From NCBI RefSeq assembly GCF_000011965.2, contig NC_006569.1, positions 186,001-250,000 on the forward strand: a stretch of 64,000 nt of DNA, given 5' to 3'. How positions within the stretch are numbered: position 1 is the stretch's first letter; each line of letters starts with the position of its first letter. The translations under genes were made by a program, and so were the position numbers. The stretch comes from Ruegeria pomeroyi DSS-3. Its GTDB lineage: Bacteria > Pseudomonadota > Alphaproteobacteria > Rhodobacterales > Rhodobacteraceae. Positions 7,336 through 15,487 of this stretch are shown here, one piece after another. The notes under the pieces are model-generated. The model worked only from the letters and a program-made list of their open reading frames with translations. It did not search any database and had not been told where the DNA came from.

Positions 7336-8318
7336 ATGACAAGCAAACCTAAACTGACCACCGCATTCGGCGCGCCGGTCCCCGACAACCAGAACACGCT
7401 GACGGCGGGCCCGCGCTGCTGCAGGATGTCTGGTTCCTTGAAAAAATGGCGCATTTCGACCGCGAAGTGATCCCCGAACGGCGCATGCACGCCAAGGGCT
7501 CGGCCGCCTATGGCGCCTTCACCGTCACCCGGGACATTACCCGTTACACGCGTGCCAAACTGTTTTCTGACATTGGCAAGAAGACCGATCTGTTCCTGCG
7601 GTTTTCCACCGTCGCGGGTGAACGCGGTGCCGCGGATGCCGAGCGGGACATTCGCGGCTTTGCCGTCAAATTCTACACCGAAGAGGGCAACTGGGATCTG
7701 GTCGGAAACAACACGCCGGTCTTCTTTCTACGCGATCCGCTGAAGTTCCCCGACCTCAACCATGCGGTCAAACGTGATCCGCGTACCAACATGCGCAGCG
7801 CCGACAACAATTGGGATTTCTGGACCAATCTGCCCGAGGCCCTGCACCAAGTCACCATCGTAATGTCCGATCGCGGTCTGCCTGCCACCTACCGGCACAT
7901 GGACGGATTCGGCAGCCATACGTTCAGCTTCATCAATGCCAGCGATGAACGGTTCTGGGTCAAATTCCATTTCAAGACCCAGCAGGGCATAAGGAACCTG
8001 ACCGATGAAGAGGCCGGGCAAATCGTTGCCGGGGATCGCGAAAGCCACCAGCGTGATCTTTGCGACAGTATCGAGAACGGCGATCACTGGAACCATCGCG
8101 AGGACGAGGATTACTTCTCGCAATCCGGTAACCTGTTCCGCCTGATGACCCCCGAGCAGCAACAGGTGCTGTTCGAAAATACCACCCGTCCGATTGGCCC
8201 GGCATGACTTGAGATCAAACACCGGCATATCCGCATCTGCACCAAGGCAGACCCGGCCTATGGCGCAGGTGTCGCGCAGGCACTTGGGCTCGATATCGGA
8301 ACCATCGCGGCAGAATGA
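7336..8318 (+). pseudogene. katA: Broken monofunctional haem catalase gene (katA)
   Basis: The N-terminus ([19 protein letters not shown] 7336, good ribosome site AGGAGA) reads correctly to TAGPR, then shifts frame at about 7412-7416 where some 10 bases appear lost. The correct frame resumes at [14 protein letters not shown] and runs through FRGF-type catalase sequence. At 8081-8092 it jumps from the segment ending ENGDHW straight to [11 protein letters not shown], deleting roughly 150 residues that include the haem-ligand Tyr region. An in-frame TGA at 8205-8207 precedes the last 36 codons ([15 protein letters not shown]). Three independent lesions make activity impossible. Confidence 0.9.
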
Positions 8319-8363
8319 TAAAAGCCTCCCCTGCAGGCGCGTTTCAAACCCTGCGCGCCTGCC

Positions 8364-8404
8364 GGCCGAACCGATCTGACCGGGATCGGTTCGGCCTTTT
8401 TTTT
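8364..8404 (+). terminator. Rho-independent terminator after katA
   Basis: GGCCGAACCGATC (8364-8376) pairs perfectly with GATCGGTTCGGCC (8384-8396), with a 7-base loop and a run of eight T after it. This is a textbook terminator for the katA direction and survives although the gene is dead. Confidence 0.92.
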
Positions 8405-8487
8405 GGCAAGAGTGAACAGAATGGGGCCGAACCATGCATCAGGGGGCGCGGATACACCCCCCTGACATTGTGCTGTTCGGAACCGGC

Positions 8488-8853
8488 TCACTGAAGCGTT
8501 TTGAGATAGGCCAGAAGATCAGCAAGCTGCTCTTCTTTCTTGACCCCTGGAAAGGTCATCTTTGTTCCGGGCAGATACTTCTTGGGGGCGGCAAGGAAGC
8601 CTGCCAGATGTTCCTCGTCCCAAGTATATCCGGCCTCGGCCATGGGTTGGGAATACTTGAAACCCTCAACCGCACCGGCAGGCCGCTCCCAGACACCAAA
8701 CATCGAGGGTCCGACCTTGTTCTTACCCTCCTCGATCGCATGGCAGGCAGCACATTTCTTGAATACCTTCTTTCCTTCCTCAGGATCGCCGTCAGCCTGC
8801 GCGCTGCAGGCCAGACCAGCGATCACGAGGCCGCTCAGCATGAATGTTTTCAT
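8488..8853 (-). CDS. Periplasmic class I cytochrome c (c2/c550 type)
   Basis: The start at 8853 gives 121 residues with a signal peptide (MKTFMLSGLVIAGLACSAQA) and a strong ribosome site. One haem is bound through KKCAACHAIEEGKNKVGP, and the axial Met is probably in LPGTKMTFPGV, as in cytochromes c2/c550. It would shuttle electrons in the periplasm. It is the last gene of the norSY-senC-orf1-fnt run on this strand, 64 bases after the FNT gene, so it is a candidate electron donor to the CuA-containing NO reductase. It may have its own promoter. Confidence 0.88.
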   Translation of the reverse strand: MKTFMLSGLVIAGLACSAQADGDPEEGKKVFKKCAACHAIEEGKNKVGPSMFGVWERPAGAVEGFKYSQPMAEAGYTWDEEHLAGFLAAPKKYLPGTKMTFPGVKKEEQLADLLAYLKTLQ

Positions 8854-8917
8854 TTCGTGTTTCCTTTCTTTCAGGGGGGCCAACTAAGAATGATACGCAA
8901 ACCGGCTCACCCGGCGT

Positions 8918-9736
8918 TCATTCGGGCTTGCCATGGGCGCTCTTCTCGATCCCGGTGTCACTGAAACTTGGCCTGGACGCAGCGCCCCAATAGCCGAAAC
9001 CCATGATCACGGCGCCGGCAAAGGTATTGCCAAGAGTAACCCAGGTTAGATTCCAGATTGCCCCGGCAATGGAAATTCCATCAGGATGGTTCGACAGAAG
9101 CGCCACTGAAAATACGGTCATGTTGGCGACGCTGTGTTCGAACCCAGCAGCGATGAAAGCGTAGAGACACCAGAAGATCAGCACGCATTTGGTGACATCG
9201 TCGCGCGCGCGCGCCGAGGTCCAGAGCGCCAGGCACACAAGCCAGTTGCACAGGATGGCCTTGGCAAAAAGCTCCGGCGCGGTGCCATGCATCTTCTTCG
9301 CGGCAACCTTATACAGCAAAGCCTCGTCCCCCGCGGCCAGGATCAGACCACCGCCGCCGATCACGAAGATCGCCGCCAGCAGGATCGCACCGGCCAGATT
9401 GCCAGCCCAGCTGGCACACCAGCATCGTGCAAGATCACGGATGCTGGCTCTGCCCGTCAGAACACCATGCATCATGTACATGGTGTGCCCGGTAAAAAGC
9501 TCGGCCCCGGCAAACACCACCAGGGTCAGGGCAATCCCGAAACTTGCCCCCATCACGATCGGCCGGATCGAGGCATCCACCCCCTGCCCGACCGAAAAGA
9601 TCAGAAGGATGCCGGCGCCCACATAGGCGCCCGCCTTCAGCGTCAGGATCACGAACCCCAACGGATCGGCATTCAGATGTTCGGCTTTCGCCCTGGCAAT
9701 CCGGGCAAAACCCAACACGGTATCAGCGTAACTCAT
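8918..9736 (-). CDS. Formate/nitrite transporter family channel (FNT, NirC-like)
   Basis: The 272-residue protein starts at 9736 (MSYADTVLGFARIARAKAEHL) behind AAAGGACC and overlaps the upstream gene as ATGA. It has six hydrophobic helices and FNT signature stretches (GASFGIALTLVVFAGAELFTG, where the Phe/Glu/Leu selectivity elements lie, and SVANMTVFSVALL). FNT channels pass small anions such as nitrite or formate across the inner membrane. Its place in an NO-reductase operon favours nitrite. The specificity cannot be fixed from sequence alone. Confidence 0.88.
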   Translation of the reverse strand: MSYADTVLGFARIARAKAEHLNADPLGFVILTLKAGAYVGAGILLIFSVGQGVDASIRPIVMGASFGIALTLVVFAGAELFTGHTMYMMHGVLTGRASIRDLARCWCASWAGNLAGAILLAAIFVIGGGGLILAAGDEALLYKVAAKKMHGTAPELFAKAILCNWLVCLALWTSARARDDVTKCVLIFWCLYAFIAAGFEHSVANMTVFSVALLSNHPDGISIAGAIWNLTWVTLGNTFAGAVIMGFGYWGAASRPSFSDTGIEKSAHGKPE

Positions 9737-10302
9737 GATTTGAGGTCCTTTGCGCCCGGAAATGACCACGGCGGTGATGCGTCCTGCTCTGCCTGTCCGA
9801 ACAGCACGGGACAGACCCAGAGACAGGTCAGGCCGGCAGCAGCAATCAGAAACCCGACGCCCAGATCCTGCTGGTCAGAGACAAGGTAGGAATTGCAGAT
9901 CCGGATCGGCGCGTGAATGTAGAGAAACCCAAGCACCCCCAGCATGGACAGCGCATTAGCCTGCAAGAACCCGCGCAGCACAGGCCCGAGCCAGGGCCAG
10001 GACAGGCGCAAGGGAACGCCAAGCAACAAGGGCAGGCTGACAAGTTTTGCAACTTCGCCCGCCCTGGTCAGGGCCCAGTCGACACTGCGCGGCAGCATCC
10101 AGAACAGAAAGACGCTGAGTGCCAGGATGAACAGGGGCAAGGCCCAGTCACGCCGCGCCTTCAGGTTCCAGGCCAGTAAAGCACCCGCCAGCACCAGAAG
10201 CGGCATCTGGATCAGGACATGCTGGATCGGGCTTTCGGCCGCGCCCCATCGCAGGGCCAGCGCCGTAAAGAAAGCCGGTGCTGCGAGGACACACCGCGTC
10301 AT
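9733..10302 (-). CDS. Multi-span membrane protein, orf1 of the norSY-senC-orf1 cluster
   Basis: The 189-residue product has about five hydrophobic helices (for example LLVLAGALLAWNL and LPLFILALSVFLFWMLP). The layout recalls short CtaG-like oxidase assembly proteins, with His residues in IQHVLIQMP and IHAPIRICN. It overlaps both the SCO gene and the FNT gene by 4 bases. The position after norS, norY and senC matches the orf1 described in ammonia oxidisers. A role in insertion of copper or haem into the NorSY enzyme is inferred from context only. Confidence 0.7.
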   Translation of the reverse strand: MTRCVLAAPAFFTALALRWGAAESPIQHVLIQMPLLVLAGALLAWNLKARRDWALPLFILALSVFLFWMLPRSVDWALTRAGEVAKLVSLPLLLGVPLRLSWPWLGPVLRGFLQANALSMLGVLGFLYIHAPIRICNSYLVSDQQDLGVGFLIAAAGLTCLWVCPVLFGQAEQDASPPWSFPGAKDLKS

Positions 10303-10898
10303 GATGGCTCTCCAGCAACGCGATCGACCACGGCGGCGACCGCATCGGTGTCGAACACCGCCGAAAACCTGCCTTCACCGTCGATCACATGGATTGCGGC
10401 ATTATGCTGAAACCCGCCCCATTCGTCCGGTATGACCGTGACCCCAAAGAGGGTCAGCAGGGCCTCCAGATCGTCCAGAGCAGGGCGCGCGACGGTCCAG
10501 ATATTTCCGTCAGCGTCATGGTTCTCGCCATAGATGCGCATTTGCTCAGGCGTGTCGCGAAGCGGGTCGAAACTGACCGAAATCAGGCGCACATCCGCGC
10601 CCTGTGCGCGAAGCTTGTCGCGGATGGCGGCGAAATCACCCGCCGCGATCTGACAGATGTCACCGCAGACCGTATAGATGAACTCGACCAGGACCACCTC
10701 GCCGTTTTGCGGCGTCAGCGCGATGGTCCGATCATTCATATCTTCCAGACGGACCGCGGGCACCGGACGCGGCGACCGCGCCACGTCCAGCCGGCGCGCA
10801 GCCTCTGACGTAAAGGCCTGCGCGCCATCTGTCGCGTACCACAGGAACCCGCCACCGATAACGGCGGCGAGAACCGAGGCAAGCGCCGGGCGCAACAT
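10299..10898 (-). CDS. senC: SCO1/SenC copper chaperone
   Basis: This is a membrane-anchored thioredoxin-fold protein of 199 residues from the ATG at 10898 (TGATG overlap with norY). The N-terminal helix is ASVLAAVIGGGFLWYATDG. The copper site is intact: TVCGDICQIA (CxxxC) and the distal His in GGFQHNAAIHVID. SCO proteins deliver copper to the CuA centre of haem-copper oxidases. The adjacent norS encodes a CuA protein, so that is its likely client. This is the senC position of norSY-senC-orf1. Confidence 0.9.
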   Translation of the reverse strand: MLRPALASVLAAVIGGGFLWYATDGAQAFTSEAARRLDVARSPRPVPAVRLEDMNDRTIALTPQNGEVVLVEFIYTVCGDICQIAAGDFAAIRDKLRAQGADVRLISVSFDPLRDTPEQMRIYGENHDADGNIWTVARPALDDLEALLTLFGVTVIPDEWGGFQHNAAIHVIDGEGRFSAVFDTDAVAAVVDRVAGEPS

Positions 10899-12328
10899 CA
10901 CCCGTCGCTCCGCCCGAGCCGCGCGACAAAGCGCAGCACGAACAGAAGCGTGCCCATCACCACAAGGGCGCCAAAGGCCGTTCCGATGCGATCATGGGTC
11001 AGCCAGTCTTCGTAGTGCACGGCCCAGCGGCGCGGGATCGAGGCCGCCCCCGAGAACAGAAACACCAGGATAAAGCCGCTGGCACCGGCGAGGTAGGTAT
11101 AGAACGCCACGCGGTCCAGCCCCACCATTTCCGAGATTGCCTTGCCGCGCACCAGCCAGGCCATGAACCCAAAGGCCATGGCGACCTCGCCCAGCAACAG
11201 ATAGGTGTGGAAATGCCCCGGCACCCACATGGTGTTGTGCATGACCTTGTTGACACTGATCATCCCGTCGATCGAGGCCGGGATCGAGCCAATCGACCAG
11301 CCGGCGACCGACAATACCAGCAATGACGACGCCAGATCCCAGGTCATTTTCGACCCGCGAATGTACAGGAAGGTTGAAAACGCGGTGACCGCAATCAGGG
11401 GAATGCCGCTGAAATACGAGACCAACTGCCCGACCACAAGCATCCAGGGCGGCATGACCACATCCTGCAGCAGGTGGTGCCAGTAGACGGCCATCACAAA
11501 GATCAGAACCACGTTCCAGGCAATCGCGAAGACCCGGTTCGATTTCCACGGACGCCCGGTATATTCCGGCAGGATTTCATAGACGGCAGTCACCGCCATA
11601 TAGATCGACGCGTTGATGAACACGTGCCCGAAGAAATAGATCAGGTTCTTGGCCAGCAGGGCGTTTACTTCGAAGCCGGGCACCAGCAGGTGCACCAGGC
11701 TGGCCACCAGAACGGCAGCGCCCAGAACGATCCCGATCGAGTTGAAAATCGTGACCGATGTTGCGGCGATGATCGTGGGCGGGGGCACATCATCATCCGC
11801 CTTGCCCAGGATCAGACTCCAGCCAAGGGCGCGCGTCAGATTGCCGTACCGCGCCCGGATACGCCGGCCCAGCTCCAGGTAGTACAGCAGGAATCCCACC
11901 CCGATCGAGGTATAGCCCAGCATGAAGGCCGCGGCGGCGGCCGGCCCCCATGCGCCACCGGAATTGGCGGGCAGCGGAAACAGGAAGGTCCAGGCCCCGC
12001 CAAATCCGCCCAGGAAAATCGCGCTCAGGATCAGCACAACGCCCAGCAGAAAAAGGCCAAGGAACGCCCAGAAAATACCCGCGCTGAGCGTGAGGTGCCG
12101 CCCGCAGAAATACCAGAGGATCGCGGCACCCGACAGCGCCGCCGTCCCGACCATCCCTGCCCCGTGAGCGGTGAGAAGCTGGTAGAAAATGGCCGGATCA
12201 AGCTCGATCCACTGGGCCTGCGCGGCGCGCATGGCAAGGCCGAAGATCATCATAAGGGCAAATACTGCGCCGGACAGGATCATCGTCAGCTTGACGGCCC
12301 CGGCCTGAGGTGTGTGTGCTGTGGTCAT
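10898..12328 (-). CDS. norY: Haem-copper NO reductase-type subunit I (sNOR, NorY)
   Basis: The 476-residue protein has about 12 helices and all haem and CuB histidines: TAHGAGM, FFGHVFINASIYM, VYWHHLLQDVV and VPGHFHTYLL. In oxygen reductases the residue four positions after the first CuB His is the cross-linked Tyr; here it is Asn (His-Val-Phe-Ile-Asn). Loss of that Tyr, with a CuA subunit II, fits the alternative NO reductase family called sNOR, encoded in norSY-senC-orf1 clusters. Expected reaction: two NO to N2O with electrons from cytochrome c. Start overlaps nothing and follows the NorS stop directly, with GGAGGAATAA as ribosome site. Automated tools may label it cytochrome c oxidase. 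Confidence 0.82.
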   Translation of the reverse strand: MTTAHTPQAGAVKLTMILSGAVFALMMIFGLAMRAAQAQWIELDPAIFYQLLTAHGAGMVGTAALSGAAILWYFCGRHLTLSAGIFWAFLGLFLLGVVLILSAIFLGGFGGAWTFLFPLPANSGGAWGPAAAAAFMLGYTSIGVGFLLYYLELGRRIRARYGNLTRALGWSLILGKADDDVPPPTIIAATSVTIFNSIGIVLGAAVLVASLVHLLVPGFEVNALLAKNLIYFFGHVFINASIYMAVTAVYEILPEYTGRPWKSNRVFAIAWNVVLIFVMAVYWHHLLQDVVMPPWMLVVGQLVSYFSGIPLIAVTAFSTFLYIRGSKMTWDLASSLLVLSVAGWSIGSIPASIDGMISVNKVMHNTMWVPGHFHTYLLLGEVAMAFGFMAWLVRGKAISEMVGLDRVAFYTYLAGASGFILVFLFSGAASIPRRWAVHYEDWLTHDRIGTAFGALVVMGTLLFVLRFVARLGRSDG

Positions 12329-12838
12329 TTATTCCTCCACCGAAACAACTTCGAATTCGTTGACCATTTCGTGATGCGCGATGCCGCAATATTCCATGCA
12401 GAGGATCTCGTACTGGCCCGGCTCGTCGAACGTGTAGGTGATCTCGGTCGTGTATCCGGGTATCGCCTGCACCTGGGTCAGCAGCCGCATGTCGGCATTG
12501 TAAATGCCCAGCCCATGGGTCACGTCCTCGGTCGTCACGCTGAAGTTGACGGGCTTGCCGGCCGGGATCTCGACCGTGTCGATTTCCCACCACCACTGCC
12601 CGCTGGTGATCGCAACATTGATCGTATCATCCGTGCTTGCCAACGCATGCGGCCACGGACGCAGCGTGCCGACTGACACAAGGACTCCGACGACGAGCAT
12701 CGCCCAGATCAGACCGGTCCGTTTCGAATTGGCACGAGGCCCGGGTTCGGGCCCATCCGACGCGCGGGCCGCAACGTAGAAAACAACCGCCATGGCCGCC
12801 ATCAGCACAAGCGATATCAAAAGAACGTTTGATTGCAT
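12329..12838 (-). CDS. norS: CuA-containing subunit II of the alternative NO reductase (NorS)
   Basis: The 169-residue protein has an N-terminal helix (NVLLISLVLMAAMAVVFYVA), a second helix (WAMLVVGVLVSVGTL) and a cupredoxin domain. The CuA site is complete: the upstream His in EDVTHGLGIYN, then CMEYCGIAHHEM with two Cys, His and Met. It accepts electrons from cytochrome c for NorY. It is the first gene of the operon, 106 bases from the divergent nsrR start, with a perfect palindrome just upstream of its start codon. It is shorter than typical oxidase subunit II, as in NorS. Confidence 0.85.
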   Translation of the reverse strand: MQSNVLLISLVLMAAMAVVFYVAARASDGPEPGPRANSKRTGLIWAMLVVGVLVSVGTLRPWPHALASTDDTINVAITSGQWWWEIDTVEIPAGKPVNFSVTTEDVTHGLGIYNADMRLLTQVQAIPGYTTEITYTFDEPGQYEILCMEYCGIAHHEMVNEFEVVSVEE

Positions 12839-12849
12839 TTCTTCGCCCT

Positions 12850-12876
12850 ATATTAGGTATTTTAAATACCTAATAT
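12850..12876. promoter_or_regulatory. NsrR-type operator upstream of norS (perfect palindrome)
   Basis: ATATTAGGTATTT (12850-12862), a central T (12863) and AAATACCTAATAT form a perfect 13-1-13 inverted repeat, 12 bases upstream of the norS start. The size and AT-rich symmetry match known NsrR sites, and the NsrR gene is adjacent. Confidence 0.85.
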
Positions 12877-12899
12877 TTAGAGTCGCGTGGCCTGTCAAC

Positions 12900-12926
12900 A
12901 AAATGCGCCTTCACAAGTCGCATTTT
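12900..12926. promoter_or_regulatory. Second NsrR-type operator, near the nsrR start
   Basis: AAAATGCG (12900-12907) is mirrored by CGCATTTT (12919-12926) with 11 bases between. The 27-base span equals the norS site and the centres are exactly 50 bases apart. The half-site resembles the enterobacterial NsrR half AAGATGCATTT. It lies 17 bases before nsrR, suggesting autoregulation. Confidence 0.65.
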
Positions 12927-12943
12927 CTATGTGAGAAATCCCC

Positions 12944-13426
12944 ATGCAGATCTCCAAGTTCTCCGACTATGCCCTGCGCATCCTCATCCACCTCGCGACC
13001 AGCGAGGGCGGCCTTATGTCGACGCGCGAAATCGCTGACCTGCAGCAATTGCCGTTCAACCATCTTGCCAAGATTTCACAATGGCTGACCCACGAAGGAT
13101 ACGTGGAATCCGTCAGGGGGCGGCATGGCGGCATGCGTCTGGCATTGCCGCCCGACGCTATTTCGATCGGCGGTCTGCTCCGGAAATCCGAACGCGGAAC
13201 ACCGCTGGTCGAATGCATGAAAGAGGGCGGCGGATGCTGTGTCATGACACCGGCCTGCGGGCTTCTTCCAATTCTGATCGAAGCGCAGGAAGCCTTCTTT
13301 CATTCGCTTGACGGCAGCACGCTGCAGGATGTTCTTTCCGGGAATCGCGGCATGCAGAACCTCATCCGCGCCCTCGGCGTCAGGTCAAAATACGATCCGG
13401 GTTCCGCAGCGGTACAAGATGCCTGA
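12944..13426 (+). CDS. nsrR: NsrR, Rrf2-family nitric-oxide-sensing repressor
   Basis: The 160-residue protein has the Rrf2 winged helix (MQISKFSDYALRILIHLA, REIADLQQLPFNHLAKI, RGRHGGMRLALPP) and the cluster-binding cysteines in ECMKEGGGCCVMTPACGL. Three cysteines with this spacing hold the Fe-S cluster that NO destroys, releasing repression. One extra Cys is adjacent to the middle ligand. The gene is divergent from norS, with two palindromes between, and a related site lies before the globin gene. It should control norSY-senC-orf1-fnt and the globin. Confidence 0.92.
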   Translation: MQISKFSDYALRILIHLATSEGGLMSTREIADLQQLPFNHLAKISQWLTHEGYVESVRGRHGGMRLALPPDAISIGGLLRKSERGTPLVECMKEGGGCCVMTPACGLLPILIEAQEAFFHSLDGSTLQDVLSGNRGMQNLIRALGVRSKYDPGSAAVQDA

Positions 13427-13576
13427 TTTCCAGTTACCAAGCCCTGTTGACGTCTACCCTTTCGCGCCGGTTATCCTGCGACGGCAAGCGCCGGTTTCCG
13501 GCCTGGTGCAGTCGTTTCCCTCCGCCGAGGTGAGCCGCGCGGCAGAACCTCTGCAAGTCCGCTCCCAGAGCATGTA

Positions 13577-13738
13577 TCATTTGGCACTGTATTTCGTGTC
13601 CGGCAGGCTTTGACCTTCCCAGGCTTCTAGCGCGACAAGAATGTGCCAGGATTTGAACCCGCCATAGCCGATCAGCAAAAGCAGCATGAAAACATACATG
13701 GCCCTGCGAAACCGTGGTGTTTCGTCAGTTGCCGGCAT
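13577..13738 (-). CDS. Small single-span membrane protein after ccoP (53 residues)
   Basis: An ATG at 13738 inside the end of ccoP opens a 53-residue frame: a short polar N-terminus (MPATDETPRFRRA), one helix (MYVFMLLLLIGYGGFKSW) and an amphipathic tail ending DTKYSAK. It overlaps ccoP by 14 bases, so translation is likely coupled. Size and topology suit a small accessory subunit of the cbb3 oxidase or its assembly, like other single-span Cco helpers, but I recognise no family. It is too short for most gene finders and may be unannotated. Confidence 0.6.
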   Translation of the reverse strand: MPATDETPRFRRAMYVFMLLLLIGYGGFKSWHILVALEAWEGQSLPDTKYSAK

Positions 13739-14597
13739 TGTCGGCCTGCCAAAGAAGGTAAAGGGTAAGCATCCGGATCTGTTTGTCATCCAGCCTGTTT
13801 TTCCAGGCCGGCATGACACCCTGCCTGCCGCGGTAAATGCTGTCATGGATATCATCGCGGCTGCCACCATAGAGCCATGCGGCATCGCCCAGATCCGGTG
13901 CGCCGCTCTCCAACCCGCCGCGCCCGTCATCCCCGTGACAGCCCGCACAGTTTTCTGCGAACACATTCTGCCCGCGACCGGCGGCCACCGCGTTGTGATC
14001 CCCCTCGGACAGCGACAGAACGAACTCGGTCACGTCTTCAATCTGTTGCCTGTCGAGCAGCTGATCCGTGCCAAACGCCGGCATCTGCGACACTCGCGTA
14101 TCCTCGTCTGCCGCGTTGATCCCGTGGCGGATCGTGTATTCAATCTCTTCCGGCGCGCCCGACCAAAGCCAGTGCGCATCGCGCAGATTGGGAAACCCGG
14201 TCTGCCCTGCCAGATCAACCCGGTGACAGGCGGAGCAATTGTCGGCGTAAAGCTTTGAAATCGCATCGCTATACCGCGTCTCCAGTGCCGTATCGCCGGC
14301 CAGGGCCGCAATATCCCCGTTTGCAAAGGGTGCGAAATTCATGGCCCGTTGGGCATCGGCCTCGGCCAGAACCCGGCCGACTTCGGCACGCGAGGAATAC
14401 CCCACCAGCCCCTTCGCATAATCCGTAACAAGCGGAAAGGACGGGTAGAAAACCCAGAACAGCGCGGCAATGGCAATGCTGACCCACAAGGCCCACCGGG
14501 CGGCCCAGGGCACCGGCGTATCCAACTCGGTGATGCCATCCCATTCATGCCCGGTCAGGGCCGTGCCGGTGACAGGGTCTTTTTCCTTTACCGACAT
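13725..14597 (-). CDS. ccoP: cbb3-type cytochrome c oxidase dihaem subunit CcoP
   Basis: The start at 14597 ([21 protein letters not shown]) gives 290 residues with the typical CcoP N-terminus. One helix (WALWVSIAIAALFWVFYP) is followed by two cytochrome c domains with DNCSACHRV and ENCAGCHGDD, and Met ligands in VSQMPAFG and GVMPAWKN. CcoP receives electrons from periplasmic cytochrome c and passes them through CcoO to CcoN. It overlaps ccoQ by 10 bases and the small membrane gene by 14. Confidence 0.95.
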   Translation of the reverse strand: MSVKEKDPVTGTALTGHEWDGITELDTPVPWAARWALWVSIAIAALFWVFYPSFPLVTDYAKGLVGYSSRAEVGRVLAEADAQRAMNFAPFANGDIAALAGDTALETRYSDAISKLYADNCSACHRVDLAGQTGFPNLRDAHWLWSGAPEEIEYTIRHGINAADEDTRVSQMPAFGTDQLLDRQQIEDVTEFVLSLSEGDHNAVAAGRGQNVFAENCAGCHGDDGRGGLESGAPDLGDAAWLYGGSRDDIHDSIYRGRQGVMPAWKNRLDDKQIRMLTLYLLWQADNAGN

Positions 14598-14755
14598 GGC
14601 CGGTCCTCGTCCTTTTGCAGGGGCGACTGCGCCGCCTCGTCGTAAAGCCCACGGCGCGAGGGCCAATAGGTCCAGAGTACGGCGGCAACAAAGACAACCA
14701 GCAAATAGATCGCACCCCAGGTCTTGGAGAAAACCAGTACCGCGTCATGGGTCAT
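14588..14755 (-). CDS. ccoQ: cbb3 oxidase small subunit CcoQ/FixQ (55 residues)
   Basis: Between ccoO and ccoP an ATG at 14755 opens a 55-residue frame: [18 protein letters not shown], one transmembrane helix ([15 protein letters not shown]), then the characteristic [10 protein letters not shown] polar tail seen in CcoQ. It overlaps the ccoO stop by 4 bases (ATGA) and ends at a TAA inside the ccoP start region. CcoQ stabilises the cbb3 complex. The short length makes it easy to miss. Confidence 0.88.
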   Translation of the reverse strand: MTHDAVLVFSKTWGAIYLLVVFVAAVLWTYWPSRRGLYDEAAQSPLQKDEDRPCR

Positions 14756-15483
14756 CGGTTGATCTCCTCGGGGTCCAGTGTGTCGAAATTCACCAGCGTG
14801 CCCAGGACCTGCAGATAGGCCACGAGGGCATCCATCTCGGTCAGTTCGCCGGGCCTGCCGTCGAAATCACGCAGCTGCACATTGTCGCCGAAAAGTTCCT
14901 GCAGCTCGGATTCGTAAGCCTGCTCCGCATCCGCCTGCCAGCCTGCCGCCTGCTCGGCGGTGGCAATCTGCGCATCTGTATAAGGCACCCCGGCGCGGCG
15001 CAGAGCCTCAAGAGCGGCGGGCAGGTGACCGGTGTCCAGCCGCGTTGCAGACAGGAAGGCATAGCCCGGCATTACCGACCCCGGCACAAGCGCGCGCGGG
15101 TCTTCCAGATGCGCCACATGCCAGTCATCCGAATACTTCCCGCCGATCCGGGCCAGATCCGGACCGGTACGTTTCGACCCCCATTGGAACGGGTGGTCAT
15201 ACATGCTTTCCGCCGCCAGACTGTAATGACCATAGCGCTCCACATCCGACCGCAAGGTGCGGATCATCTGAGAGTGGCAGGCATAACATCCCTCGCGCAC
15301 ATAGATATCGCGCCCGGCCAGTTCCAGCGGCGTATAGGGGCGCATCCCCTCAACTTCCTCCACCGTGTTTTCAATGGTGAACAGCGGGGCGATTTCTACA
15401 ATGCCGCCGATCGAGGCCACGAACAGGATCATCATCGCAAAAGCGATCGAGTGGCGTTCGAGTTTCTGGTGTGCCGTGCTCAT
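14752..15483 (-). CDS. ccoO: cbb3-type cytochrome c oxidase monohaem subunit CcoO
   Basis: The start at 15483 ([15 protein letters not shown]) gives 243 residues, the normal CcoO size. The N-terminal helix [20 protein letters not shown] anchors a periplasmic cytochrome with one haem site, [13 protein letters not shown], and the axial Met in [12 protein letters not shown]. It relays electrons from CcoP to the CcoN haems. It lies 4 bases after ccoN and overlaps ccoQ. Confidence 0.96.
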   Translation of the reverse strand: MSTAHQKLERHSIAFAMMILFVASIGGIVEIAPLFTIENTVEEVEGMRPYTPLELAGRDIYVREGCYACHSQMIRTLRSDVERYGHYSLAAESMYDHPFQWGSKRTGPDLARIGGKYSDDWHVAHLEDPRALVPGSVMPGYAFLSATRLDTGHLPAALEALRRAGVPYTDAQIATAEQAAGWQADAEQAYESELQELFGDNVQLRDFDGRPGELTEMDALVAYLQVLGTLVNFDTLDPEEINR

Positions 15484-15487
15484 CGCC

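Noticed and set aside
10898..12328. Reading norY as an ordinary cytochrome c oxidase or as CcoN
   Set aside because: The Tyr next to the CuB His is replaced by Asn, the gene order is norSY-senC-orf1, and a separate true ccoN lies at 15488-17110.
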